24,524 nucleotides of DNA from Acidobacteriota bacterium (GCA_003650445.1 QMQE01000013.1:1-24524), one strand, 5' to 3'; counted from the first letter of the stretch, positions 16,357 through 23,701 are shown. Translations and numbers: made by a program. Notes: generated by a model from the letters alone, not told the origin.

Positions 16357-17245
16357 GTCTTACCACATCCTTTTCTGTGAAATGAATAAACCGGATCCCC
16401 TCAATCCCCTGAAGAATCTCCCTTGCTTCCACAAGTCCGGATTTTTTCCGGACGGGAAGATCAATCTGCGTGATATCACCAGTTACAATCGCTTTTGAAC
16501 GAAACCCGATTCTTGTCAGAAACATTTTCATCTGTTCAGATGTTGAATTCTGAGCCTCATCCAGAATCAGAAACGCATCATTCAAAGTTCGCCCGCGCAT
16601 ATAAGCCAGCGGTGCAACCTCAACCTGGCCCCTTTCTATAAACCTGTTGGCGAGGTCTGTGGGAACAATATCAAAGAGAGCATCATACAGAGGCCGCAAG
16701 TAGGGATCAATTTTGGCCTGAAGATCCCCGGGCAGATACCCCAGGCTTTCACCTGCCTCAACTGCAGGCCGCGTTAACACAATTTTATCAATGGTTTTTT
16801 CAAGGAGATATTTGATCGCCACAGCCATGGCAATATATGTCTTTCCCGTTCCCGCAGGGCCAATGGAAAACACAATATCGCTTTTTTCGATGGTGTGAAC
16901 GTACAATTTCTGATTCAGGGACTTGGGGTAAATCTTTTTTCTTGAGTTGGGGACAATGGAACTGTCATTGAGCATTTCTGAAAGAGGCATATCGGGAGCT
17001 TCCCGTCGAATTCGAACAAAAGACGTCAGTTCTTCCGGTTTTGCATCAAGGCGCCGGGAAAGATAACTTTCCATATCCGCAAAAAGAGCCATCAATTCGG
17101 GCTGGTTTTCCCCTTCCACAACCGTAATTTTCTGCCCGCGAGCGGCAAGACTGACCCGAAATTCCTCTTCTATTACAGAAATTATCTGGCTCTGGTTCTC
17201 ATAAAACAAAGAAATATCACACTGTTCAAAAATATACTGGCTCAT
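16286..17245 (-). CDS. phoH: PhoH-like ATPase (YbeZ type)
   Basis: This is a cytoplasmic P-loop ATPase of the PhoH family, often encoded beside ybeY and tied to RNA handling with it. The chosen ATG at 17245 (MSQYIFEQCDISLF) gives 319 residues, starting where the family N-terminal domain starts. Motifs: Walker A GPAGTGKT, the LTRPAVEAGE-LGYLPGDL block, YLRPLYDAL, APLAYMRGRTL, Walker B FLILDEAQN and TGDITQIDLP. The longer ORF from 17272 would use a GTG buried in the terminator hairpin (17257-17283). The ATG at 17245 has no visible Shine-Dalgarno and lies seven bases after the terminator T-run, which is unusual. Downstream it overlaps the HD phosphohydrolase start. Function call is secure; start is moderately sure. 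Confidence 0.95.
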   Translation of the reverse strand: MSQYIFEQCDISLFYENQSQIISVIEEEFRVSLAARGQKITVVEGENQPELMALFADMESYLSRRLDAKPEELTSFVRIRREAPDMPLSEMLNDSSIVPNSRKKIYPKSLNQKLYVHTIEKSDIVFSIGPAGTGKTYIAMAVAIKYLLEKTIDKIVLTRPAVEAGESLGYLPGDLQAKIDPYLRPLYDALFDIVPTDLANRFIERGQVEVAPLAYMRGRTLNDAFLILDEAQNSTSEQMKMFLTRIGFRSKAIVTGDITQIDLPVRKKSGLVEAREILQGIEGIRFIHFTEKDVVRHAIVQEVIKAYQRHEENTDRNRE

Positions 17246-17251
17246 AGACGG

Positions 17252-17283
17252 AAAAAGAGCGGGAAAGTACACCTTCCCCGCTC
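17252..17283 (-). terminator. Intrinsic terminator after the LysM lipoprotein gene
   Basis: GAGCGGG (17257-17263) pairs with CCCGCTC (17277-17283). The stem continues past one mismatch with AAG/CTT to a 5-base loop. A T5 run follows on the minus strand (17252-17256). The plus-strand side also has a T6 run, so it could work both ways, though no plus-strand gene precedes it. It lies about 25 bases after the LysM gene stop and immediately before phoH, whose transcripts must come from read-through or an unseen promoter. Confidence 0.8.
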
Positions 17284-17307
17284 ATTTTTTAACTTCAATC
17301 CTTGATA

Positions 17308-18168
17308 TTACTTGCCGTCGAAGAAAAAGTTTTCAACCGGCCAGGGGCGATTCTTTGCCTCTTTAATAGCCTGCTGCACTTCTTCGTCGGACACATTTCT
17401 CGGAATCGCGAATACCTGTCCCGGGTGAATCAGGTCAGGGTCTTTGATTTGAGCTTTGTTTGCTTTGTAAATCAATGGCCACTGGAAGGGATCAGCATAA
17501 ATTTTGTCGTAACCGGCGATTTTCCAGAGGCACTCGCCCTTTACTACTGTCCATTCCTTCGGATGACGCTTCAATTCTTCTTCTGCAGCAATACGAGCAG
17601 CTTCTTCAGCTTTCCGTTTTTCTTCCGCAATCCGAGCCTTCTCGGCAATTGCCTTGGCAGCAGCATCGCCCAGCTTAGCAGCGGCATCATCAGCCATCTT
17701 CTTGACTTCATAATACTTGCATTCGTTGTTGGCCATCAGATTTTTCGCATTACCCAAGGCAGCGATGCCAGCATCCAACTCGGCCTTCGCGTGGGTTTCA
17801 GCATCTTCCGCTTTTGCCTTATCTGCTGCTTTGACGGCAGCAGCAATCGCTTCATCAGCAAGGGTTTTTGCCTTTGCCTTTTCTGCAACCGCATCCTGCT
17901 CGGCTTTCTTGGCAAGTTCAATTGCTTTCAGGGAAGAAGCCTTGGAATCTTTGCACTTCTTGTCGTCTGCAAAAGCCTGTGCCTTGTCCAGCATAGCTTT
18001 CGCTTCGTCAAGTTCCGTCTTCACATAGTCGGCGGCACATGCGGATTCGGCAGCCTGATAACCTTCCTTGGCAGAAGCAAGCTCCTCCGGCGGCTTGGTG
18101 CAGCAGGAAACTCCGAAGAGCACCACTGCGAAGCCCAGTACACTAATCATTCCCAAAGTTTTCTTCAT
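17308..18168 (-). CDS. LysM-domain lipoprotein with Ala-rich helical repeats
   Basis: This 286-residue predicted lipoprotein starts with a signal peptide and a lipobox-like GVSC, giving C22 as the lipidated cysteine (a second Cys follows). Residues about 28-200 are Ala/Lys/Glu-rich helix, likely coiled coil. Within it two stretches (about 44-93 and 122-171) resemble each other, with ELD...L..A and a Cys at matching places, suggesting an internal duplication of a DUF4398-like unit. A LysM domain (about 206-256; WTVVKGECLWKIAG, IHPGQVFAIP) should bind peptidoglycan. The short C-terminal tail is charged. AGGAGG stands about ten bases before the ATG. The gene has its own promoter and terminator, so it is a single-gene unit, as expected for an abundant envelope tether. 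That role is inference. Confidence 0.92.
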   Translation of the reverse strand: MKKTLGMISVLGFAVVLFGVSCCTKPPEELASAKEGYQAAESACAADYVKTELDEAKAMLDKAQAFADDKKCKDSKASSLKAIELAKKAEQDAVAEKAKAKTLADEAIAAAVKAADKAKAEDAETHAKAELDAGIAALGNAKNLMANNECKYYEVKKMADDAAAKLGDAAAKAIAEKARIAEEKRKAEEAARIAAEEELKRHPKEWTVVKGECLWKIAGYDKIYADPFQWPLIYKANKAQIKDPDLIHPGQVFAIPRNVSDEEVQQAIKEAKNRPWPVENFFFDGK

Positions 18169-18206
18169 ATTCGTTTACACCTCCTAAAGGGTTTCATCTG
18201 CGATAA

Positions 18207-18235
18207 ATAATACCAATTTCAAAACACGGTTGCAA
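18207..18235 (-). promoter_or_regulatory. Sigma70-like promoter of the LysM lipoprotein gene
   Basis: On the minus strand TTGCAA (18230-18235) and TATTAT (18207-18212) are separated by exactly 17 bases. The matches are 4/6 and 5/6 to the -35 and -10 consensus. The start of transcription would fall near 18200, about 30 bases before the ATG and just ahead of the AGGAGG site. Confidence 0.6.
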
Positions 18236-18293
18236 GCTGAAATCTATACATTTTTTCAGTAAAATGACCGCAGCTCTTTCGAAAGCTCACATT

Positions 18294-18331
18294 CCTGAAG
18301 ATTTCAGCTGCAAATTTCAGCTGTTTTCAGG
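18294..18331 (-). other. Two-tier hairpin spanning the symporter stop codon
   Basis: CCTGAA and TTCAGG form an outer 6-bp stem, and two copies of CAGCTG form an inner 6-bp stem around a 7-base loop, with a small internal loop between. The structure covers the last codons and the TGA of the symporter gene. No T-tract follows, so a 3'-end protecting hairpin is more likely than an intrinsic terminator. Confidence 0.4.
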
Positions 18332-19813
18332 AAAAAATTTCTCAATCACCTCTGGCTCCGGGGCTTTGGTAAAGAAAGAAATCACAACCAGACTGCCCAG
18401 TGAAATCAGCAGGGCCGGATAGATAATCGGGATGCCAAATGGATCGCCGTTCGGATTATTCAATGGGACCATAATGGCCGGCCAGATATAGCCTGCCAGC
18501 TTAAAAAATACCGTAACAAGCGTACCAAGAACAATTGAAATTAAACCGGCAGTATGGGTTACTTTCTTTGAAATCAACGCGGCCAATAACGCAGGTGTAA
18601 TGGCAACTCCGTAAATCGTGTAGGCGAAATAGGCACTCTCCAGCACAGACTGCATCCGCCATGCCATGAGAAACGCCGCAATCCCAACAATAATAATCAG
18701 AATCTTCTGCTGCAGCACTCCGGCTTTCTTGTTTCCATCGTTATTTTGTTCCTTCCCTTTTCCGAAACGCCCGATTAAATCATGCATAATGGTCGTTGTC
18801 GGTGAAAGAAGGTAGTTCATCCCGGTGGAAATCACGACTGCCGTTGCGGCACCGAGAAGGAGAACCCCAACCGGCAGCGGAACCATCTTTCGTGCTGCTT
18901 CCAGGATAACTGCAGCAGGATCGATGGTACCCGCCTGAATCGGCTTCCACAGATACGCAGAGGCATACACGGCCATGATAATCACAACAGTTTCTACGAT
19001 CATGGTGCCAATTACCCAGAGCCCGGCAGCCTGTTTTGCCTCCGCCGGTGTCTTTGCGCTGTAGAACTTTTGATACATGCTCTGGACACCGAGGAGAAGA
19101 AGCAGCCCGGACAAACCGATTGCCGGAATTTTCAGATAAGGATTTCCACCGAAAGCAGAACTGAAAACCTGAAAATGGGAGGCCGGAAGGATGGACTGAA
19201 TTTTATGCCAGCTTCCAGCCGTCATCATTACCAGGGGCGTGGCAACCACAGTGGAAACCATGATGATAATGCCATTCGGAAGGTCGGTGTTCGCCACCGC
19301 AACCATGCCGCCGATTGCTGTGAAAAGAATAACAAAAAGTGCCGCCATGAACATGCCCTGATTTACACTTACTTTTCCGTCCGTAATTACGTTCAGAATG
19401 AACCCGCCGGCCTTGAACTGATAACTGACAATGACAGTAAAACTGATGATAATGGCAATGGCTCCGAAAATTCTGGCAACCGGCCCGTAGCGAACCTCCA
19501 GAATATCTCCCACAGTGTATTGGCCGAAGGTCCGAATTTTGGAAGCAAGAAAATAGATGATAATAATACCGATCCATGCCCCAACCGGTTGCCACAGGGC
19601 ACTCCAGCCTGCCTTAGCCGCAAACTCAGCCCCGGCAATAAAAGTCCCGGAACCAATCCATGTGCAAATCAGGGTAAAAACCATCTTGGTAAGAGACAGG
19701 CTCCGCCCCGCAAGCATCATATCGTCCTTATTTTTCACCTGTCGGGACTTCCAGAAATTCATCCCGGTCAACACCAGGAGATAAGCAATAATTACCCATA
19801 AATAAATGCTCAT
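18317..19813 (-). CDS. Sodium:solute symporter (SSS/PutP family)
   Basis: This is an inner-membrane secondary transporter of 498 residues with about 12-13 hydrophobic segments, matching the SSS family fold. Family features include the early ICTWIGSGTFIAGAEFAAK segment, the GQYTVGDILEVRYGP loop and the TAIGGMVAVANTDLPNGII region, which corresponds to the SSS signature near GG-x-x-A-V-x-x-TD. The ATG has AAGGAG six bases upstream. The gene lies 58 bases after an M24 metallopeptidase with no terminator between, so the two may form a unit importing and processing an organic solute, perhaps an amino acid or peptide-derived compound. The substrate cannot be read from the sequence; proline, pantothenate, sugar and carboxylate carriers all belong to this family. 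Confidence 0.92.
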   Translation of the reverse strand: MSIYLWVIIAYLLVLTGMNFWKSRQVKNKDDMMLAGRSLSLTKMVFTLICTWIGSGTFIAGAEFAAKAGWSALWQPVGAWIGIIIIYFLASKIRTFGQYTVGDILEVRYGPVARIFGAIAIIISFTVIVSYQFKAGGFILNVITDGKVSVNQGMFMAALFVILFTAIGGMVAVANTDLPNGIIIMVSTVVATPLVMMTAGSWHKIQSILPASHFQVFSSAFGGNPYLKIPAIGLSGLLLLLGVQSMYQKFYSAKTPAEAKQAAGLWVIGTMIVETVVIIMAVYASAYLWKPIQAGTIDPAAVILEAARKMVPLPVGVLLLGAATAVVISTGMNYLLSPTTTIMHDLIGRFGKGKEQNNDGNKKAGVLQQKILIIIVGIAAFLMAWRMQSVLESAYFAYTIYGVAITPALLAALISKKVTHTAGLISIVLGTLVTVFFKLAGYIWPAIMVPLNNPNGDPFGIPIIYPALLISLGSLVVISFFTKAPEPEVIEKFFPENS

Positions 19814-19871
19814 TCATAGCTCCTTATCTTGGAATCTTTTCATTTTCCCTTTTCCTGACAAACAAATCCTC

Positions 19872-21053
19872 TCAAATGAGAATCAACTCCTCCTGCTCAT
19901 CTCCGGCTACCACAACCTCACCGTCCAAAGTGATGAATACATCGATTTCCGTGCGGACACCCACCTTTCCCGGAATATAAATTCCAGGTTCAACGGAAAA
20001 GCAGATTCCCGGCATTAACTGCCGCTCATCCATCGTTTCCAGATTGTCAATATTCACACCATTTCCGTGGACTTCTTCTCCGATAGAATGACCTGTCCTG
20101 TGGACGAAATATTCGCCGAAACCAGCATCCACCACAACTTTACGGCATGCGTCATCAACTTCATATCCGTACACTTTTTCCCTCCGGGCAAAACGATCCC
20201 GGACAAAGTTCACAGCAGCTTTTCTGGCATCCCGTACCACATGGAAAACCTTTACGTAATCATCAGGCGGATTTTGTCCAATGTAGCCACACCAGGTAAT
20301 ATCATAGAAAATAGAGCCCGGTTCATCCAGTTTCGCCCAAAGATCAATGAGAACCTGGTCCCCTTTCTTGAACACAACACTGTTTTCAGCTGTCGGTTCA
20401 AAATGGGGGTCAGCGGGGTGTCCGTTGACTCCCACAATGGGGTACTCCTCCATGCAATTCAACCCTTCTTCCTTAAAACGACGGACAATAAACTGCTGCA
20501 ATTCATACTCTGTTAAATCTTCTCCCCTGTCGAGGAATTCACGAATCCTTTTGAAGGCCTCATCCTTAATTGCCTGGACCCGCCTCCCGGCTTCCAGATG
20601 GCTTTGATAACCCGCCTCATCAATAATGGCCTCGAATTCCTGAACCAGGTCAGCGGAGGTGACAATCTCGACGCCAAAAGAACGAATCAACTCAATTGTT
20701 CCACCGTCCACAACGGAAACATACGGAATATTATTCATCGGTGAATATTGCATGGCAATTTTTTTGTAGCCCGCAAGCATTTCACGGAGGGATTGGTGAA
20801 GTTCCTTCCAGGAAAGATAGCTTTTCTTTTCTCCACGTAGAGGGTCAAGCTTTGTGCTTTCCACTTTGGAAACCAGACCCTTTGGCTCCCCCTCAACAGG
20901 AATAAAATAAAACCAACGCCTGGAGGTGAACTTAATCGGTAATCCAAGAATGCGGTACGCCATCAGATCCCGGTGATGAAAATCCGTCAACAGCCAACCA
21001 TCCATTCCCTGCTTTCTGATAGAGTTCTGAATTTTTTTCAAGTCAAATGACAT
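19872..21053 (-). CDS. M24-family metallopeptidase (Xaa-Pro aminopeptidase/dipeptidase-like)
   Basis: This is a 393-residue cytoplasmic enzyme with the pita-bread fold of aminopeptidase P and prolidase. An N-terminal creatinase-like domain (about 1-150) precedes the catalytic domain (about 155-390). All five metal ligands are in place: D237 (LIDLWAK), D251 (FYDITW), H322 (RTGHSIG), E355 (SVEPGIY) and E369 (RTEIDV). Such enzymes release residues next to proline, though some members act on other substrates such as creatine. No signal peptide is seen. The ATG has an AGGGGG-type site upstream. The downstream symporter is 58 bases away. Precise substrate is unknown; Xaa-Pro specificity is family inference only. 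Confidence 0.93.
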   Translation of the reverse strand: MSFDLKKIQNSIRKQGMDGWLLTDFHHRDLMAYRILGLPIKFTSRRWFYFIPVEGEPKGLVSKVESTKLDPLRGEKKSYLSWKELHQSLREMLAGYKKIAMQYSPMNNIPYVSVVDGGTIELIRSFGVEIVTSADLVQEFEAIIDEAGYQSHLEAGRRVQAIKDEAFKRIREFLDRGEDLTEYELQQFIVRRFKEEGLNCMEEYPIVGVNGHPADPHFEPTAENSVVFKKGDQVLIDLWAKLDEPGSIFYDITWCGYIGQNPPDDYVKVFHVVRDARKAAVNFVRDRFARREKVYGYEVDDACRKVVVDAGFGEYFVHRTGHSIGEEVHGNGVNIDNLETMDERQLMPGICFSVEPGIYIPGKVGVRTEIDVFITLDGEVVVAGDEQEELILI

Positions 21054-21192
21054 AAAGTCCCCCTGTATTTATTTTGCGTTCCCCATGGGCCAAACCCAGA
21101 TTGACGTGTTTGTTGAATGTCCATCTGGAAAATGGAATTTGGGGCTTCAAGTTTATAGTTGATCATAACTTCTCATGAAGACAATACGGCCG

Positions 21193-22146
21193 TTATAACA
21201 AATCGGCGTTTCCATCCGCCACGTATTGGATCAGGGCTTCATCAAAAATGCGGTCGGGAATTTCTTCAGAATTTGGAAAACGTTCCCGGAAAGAATTGTA
21301 ACTCCGTTCAATGTCTACGGATAACAGCTTCCGAATTCCACCCTCCTGCAGTCCCCTGTTGACTGCCTTTTCGTTGTAAAGCTTAATTTCAGATGCCAGA
21401 AGTTTTGCATACCGGATTGCCCGTTCAAGGGGAGATTCCATACCAATACTTGAAATAGATGCCCTGGAACCTGTTGAAGACTTGCTTTGAACAGATGGTA
21501 TTTTTTCGGTTTCAGCAGTGCTTCTCCCGAGAAGTGCCTTGGCCTTGTATGGCATCAGGGTCAATTCTCTTGACATCAGGGACACAACTGTTTTCATGAA
21601 ATCCAGCAATCCACTCTCACTGAGAACAGTCAAAACAAATCCGGCCGGCTTGAATTTAAGCGTCAACGGCAACACATACACATCGCTGATACCTGAAAAC
21701 TGGTCCTTGATCTCATCGGGAAGAGGAGAATCCGCCAGAGTCATTGGTTCATTGAACCGCTCCACAGCTACCGTCATGCCTTTCTGGGGGAAAACCTTGT
21801 GTAGGGTCGCATCATAGCAACTCGCCCCACCACCCTTAAAAATAAAAAAACCATTGTAATCGCAGAAATCTCCACAAATCTTCAGAAAAGACGCAATGAG
21901 GCTGACCTGATCTGAAATATTCGCCCATTCTTCCTCAATTCCTCCGAGGCGCGCCATTGCCTCAACAAGATAGCCCTTATCCGCCTCTCCATTCTGCTTC
22001 AACACATCCAGCATCCGCTCTAATTCCTCGGGAGAAACCCCCTGCCCCTTTCCGGGAAGCTCGGAAATCTCCTTTTTGAAATCATGCAGGCTTTGTTCAA
22101 TTTTTGTATTTATGAAATTTACAAGCAATTCAACTAATTCGTTCAT
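21193..22146 (-). CDS. Uncharacterised protein, GAF-like region plus conserved C-terminal helical module
   Basis: I do not recognise a named function. From the ATG at 22146 (GAGGGG about five bases upstream) the protein has 317 residues. A longer ATG at 22173 overlaps the -10 box of the likely promoter and is less probable. Residues 1-80 are helical and charged. Residues about 80-200 look like a GAF-type sensor fold (VSLIASFLKICGDFCDYNGF, PAGFVLTVLSES). Residues 205-237 form a Ser/Thr-rich linker. Residues about 240-317 (ERAIRYAKLLASEIKLYNEK, then DIERSYNSFRERF, then FDEALIQYVADGNADLL) resemble a helical module I recall at the C-terminus of many zinc-ribbon, GAF and response-regulator proteins of Acidobacteriota and related groups. 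No signal peptide or membrane segment is visible. It heads the minus-strand block and the M24 gene follows after 139 bases. Confidence 0.85.
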   Translation of the reverse strand: MNELVELLVNFINTKIEQSLHDFKKEISELPGKGQGVSPEELERMLDVLKQNGEADKGYLVEAMARLGGIEEEWANISDQVSLIASFLKICGDFCDYNGFFIFKGGGASCYDATLHKVFPQKGMTVAVERFNEPMTLADSPLPDEIKDQFSGISDVYVLPLTLKFKPAGFVLTVLSESGLLDFMKTVVSLMSRELTLMPYKAKALLGRSTAETEKIPSVQSKSSTGSRASISSIGMESPLERAIRYAKLLASEIKLYNEKAVNRGLQEGGIRKLLSVDIERSYNSFRERFPNSEEIPDRIFDEALIQYVADGNADLL

Positions 22147-22171
22147 AATGCCCCTCGTTCCTTTTGCAATC

Positions 22172-22200
22172 ATCTTACCCTACCCCTCCCAAACGGTCAA
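22172..22200 (-). promoter_or_regulatory. Sigma70-like promoter of the GAF-like gene
   Basis: TTGACC (22195-22200) and TAAGAT (22172-22177) on the minus strand are 17 bases apart, matching the consensus 5/6 and 4/6. Transcription would start near 22165, leaving a leader of about 20 bases to the ATG at 22146 with its GAGGGG site. This placement argues against the alternative ATG at 22173. Confidence 0.55.
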
Positions 22201-22313
22201 GTGTTGAAGAAAGACATGTCTCTTAACTCCATATTGACCTATCTCTTGATTCAGCAGGTATTCTTCATTTGTAGCAGATTGGTCCAATTGAGTGAGAACC
22301 CTGGAGATGAAGA

Positions 22314-22640
22314 ATGTGCGCAAGTCTTGCCCTGTTTCGTAGCATGAATGAGGTTAAGGTTTTTTTCCCGAACCCAGCAGCCCGGATTTTGTGCAGGACA
22401 AAATCAGGAGTAATAGTAAATGCCGTCTGGGACCGTCGAAACGGAAAAAAGGACCCGGAATCCGGCTTCCCCGTGACCGGATGGCCCCGCCTTGAGAATA
22501 ACCGGAAACTGAAATGGGACCGGTTCAATGGGGGAAAGGTACATATACCCGCCACGGCTTACATGGAAAAAGATCAGAAAAAACAGAGTCATTGGTTTCA
22601 ACTGGAGAAAAAAACAATTTCTGGTTGGCATCCTTCTTAG
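22314..22640 (+). CDS. Weak hypothetical ORF, plus strand
   Basis: A 108-residue reading frame with GGAG seven bases before the ATG. Its predicted product is basic and polar (segments RTKSGVIVNAVWDRRNGK and KVHIPATAYMEKDQKKQSHW). I recognise no domain and it may be spurious. It overlaps the opposite-strand ORF at 22525-22875 by 116 bases, so at most one of the two is likely to be a gene in the shared part. Codon use does not settle which. Confidence 0.2.
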   Translation: MCASLALFRSMNEVKVFFPNPAARILCRTKSGVIVNAVWDRRNGKKDPESGFPVTGWPRLENNRKLKWDRFNGGKVHIPATAYMEKDQKKQSHWFQLEKKTISGWHPS

Positions 22641-22875
22641 AAATCAGGACTTCAAAATAGTTTATGTCGTAACCGTGCCCACTCCAGCCGAGTTCAGGCA
22701 CATTCACGACCACTGGGTTCTGATCAATCAGCTTACAGGCGTAGGCAAGCCCGCTCTCTGAAAGAAATGAGGGCGGAAAAGTAAGGAATTGAGCGTTCCG
22801 TATGGACGTGGGGGCAAAAAATTCAGAAGATTCACCCATCTCAGTCATTTCCTCACTCAACCTTGTATTCCCCAT
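22525..22875 (-). CDS. Weak hypothetical protein, minus strand
   Basis: A 116-residue reading frame. Its middle (FLSESGLAYACKLIDQNP, VPELGWSGHGYDINYFEVLI) has the composition of an ordinary soluble protein, more so than the other ORFs in this gap. A GGAGAAG lies about eight bases before the ATG. No domain is recognised, no signal peptide is seen, and no clear promoter precedes it. It could be a small species-specific gene or the remnant of a longer one that has lost its C-terminus. Confidence is low. Confidence 0.3.
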   Translation of the reverse strand: MGNTRLSEEMTEMGESSEFFAPTSIRNAQFLTFPPSFLSESGLAYACKLIDQNPVVVNVPELGWSGHGYDINYFEVLISKKDANQKLFFSPVETNDSVFSDLFPCKPWRVYVPFPH

Positions 22876-23052
22876 ATCTTATACTTCTCCATTCCAAAGT
22901 AAATGCTTTGATTGGTTTTATCTGACTTTTTGTATCTTCGTGATTTTGCATTTCCCCTCAGCGTGCTCTGCATACTCAGCGCTGAATCCCCTCTTCTCCT
23001 GACCAAAGACTGTGATAAAATTATGAAAATTCTTCTGAGAAAGGAGTAGATT

Positions 23053-23649
23053 ATGAAGTCAAAATGGATTATTCCAGTAATTCTGGTCGTACTGGTTGGC
23101 ATCCCCGCTGCAAATGCCGTGGAGCTGGGACAGGTACCGCCAACAGTTCAACTCTCCGGTGAAAAAGGCGGTCGGGTAGATGGAACTCCCTGGTCGTCCA
23201 CCGAAATCAAGGGTAAAGTCTATACCCTCATGTACGTGGACCCGGACGCGAAAGACATGAACATCCCCACTGAAAAAGCCTTAAAAGCCCAGAATTTCCC
23301 CAAAAACATCTACGGTTCCATCGCCATCATCAACATGAATGCCACTTGGAAACCGAATTTTATTATCAACAAGATTCTGAAAGGGAAACAAAAAACTTAT
23401 CCGGATACAATTTATGTCCGGGACATGGACTATTATATTTCCAAGGCATGGAAATTGAAAAAAAATGGAAGCTACGCTGTGCTCTGCTTTGACCAGGATG
23501 GAAAACTGATTTTTCTGAAAGATGGCAAGCTTTCAACAGGAGACACTCAGAAACTCATTGAAAGCATCAAAACCGCACTGAAGCCAATGGAAGAAAAACC
23601 GGCCCCGACAGAACAATCCGCCCCAACAGAGGAAGGTGAAACAAAATAG
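23053..23649 (+). CDS. YtfJ-family exported thioredoxin-fold protein
   Basis: This 198-residue protein has a signal peptide with likely cleavage after residue 22 (ILVVLVGIPAANA). The body (about 23-176) matches the YtfJ family pattern. It has V-P-P-T-V near the start, GKVYTLMYVDPDAKDMN (about 54-70), a strand with I-A-I-I-N-M-N near 96, a YPDTIYVRD strand, and a terminal Asp-Gly-Lys turn (FDQDGKLIFLKDGKLS). YtfJ proteins are thioredoxin-like but lack the CxxC redox motif. Here only one cysteine remains, so a redox role is unlikely. A Pro/Glu/Thr-rich tail (177-198) follows. AAGGAG stands six bases before the ATG. The hydrolase gene follows after about 50 bases. Molecular function of the family is not established. 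Confidence 0.85.
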   Translation: MKSKWIIPVILVVLVGIPAANAVELGQVPPTVQLSGEKGGRVDGTPWSSTEIKGKVYTLMYVDPDAKDMNIPTEKALKAQNFPKNIYGSIAIINMNATWKPNFIINKILKGKQKTYPDTIYVRDMDYYISKAWKLKKNGSYAVLCFDQDGKLIFLKDGKLSTGDTQKLIESIKTALKPMEEKPAPTEQSAPTEEGETK

Positions 23650-23701
23650 GCTGGCTTTTGACATCAGTTACTTTGAAAATCCAACGGGCTAATTGGAAAC
23701 G

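Larger units (their letters stand above)
22174..23052. other. 879-base divergent intergenic region without a recognisable gene
   Basis: This gap separates the minus-strand block from the plus-strand pair. It contains the promoter of the GAF-like gene at its left end and two short, mutually overlapping ORFs on opposite strands (listed separately). Near its right end, CTCAGCG occurs twice with an 18-base period (22957-22963 and 22975-22981), the second inside the palindrome TCAGCGCTGA (22976-22985), about 65-95 bases before the ytfJ-like ATG. I see no tRNA, insertion-sequence ends or clear terminators. Confidence 0.5.

Noticed and set aside
17302..18210. 302-residue plus-strand ORF opposite the LysM lipoprotein gene
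   Set aside because: It mirrors the Ala/Lys-rich codons of the real gene, giving Cys/Phe/Leu-rich nonsense. The minus-strand gene has a signal peptide, LysM domain, promoter, Shine-Dalgarno and terminator.
18274..18287. Palindrome CTTTCGAAAG in the gap before the LysM gene
   Set aside because: A self-complementary centre without a loop is a poor RNA hairpin, and it lies upstream of the promoter with no repeat elsewhere.
22265..22555. 96-residue minus-strand ORF in the long gap
   Set aside because: Sequence is Arg/Phe/Ser-rich without ordinary protein character, and no Shine-Dalgarno or homology is recognised.
23658..23663. Perfect TTGACA before the hydrolase gene
   Set aside because: No -10-like sequence stands 16-18 bases downstream, so it is probably chance.
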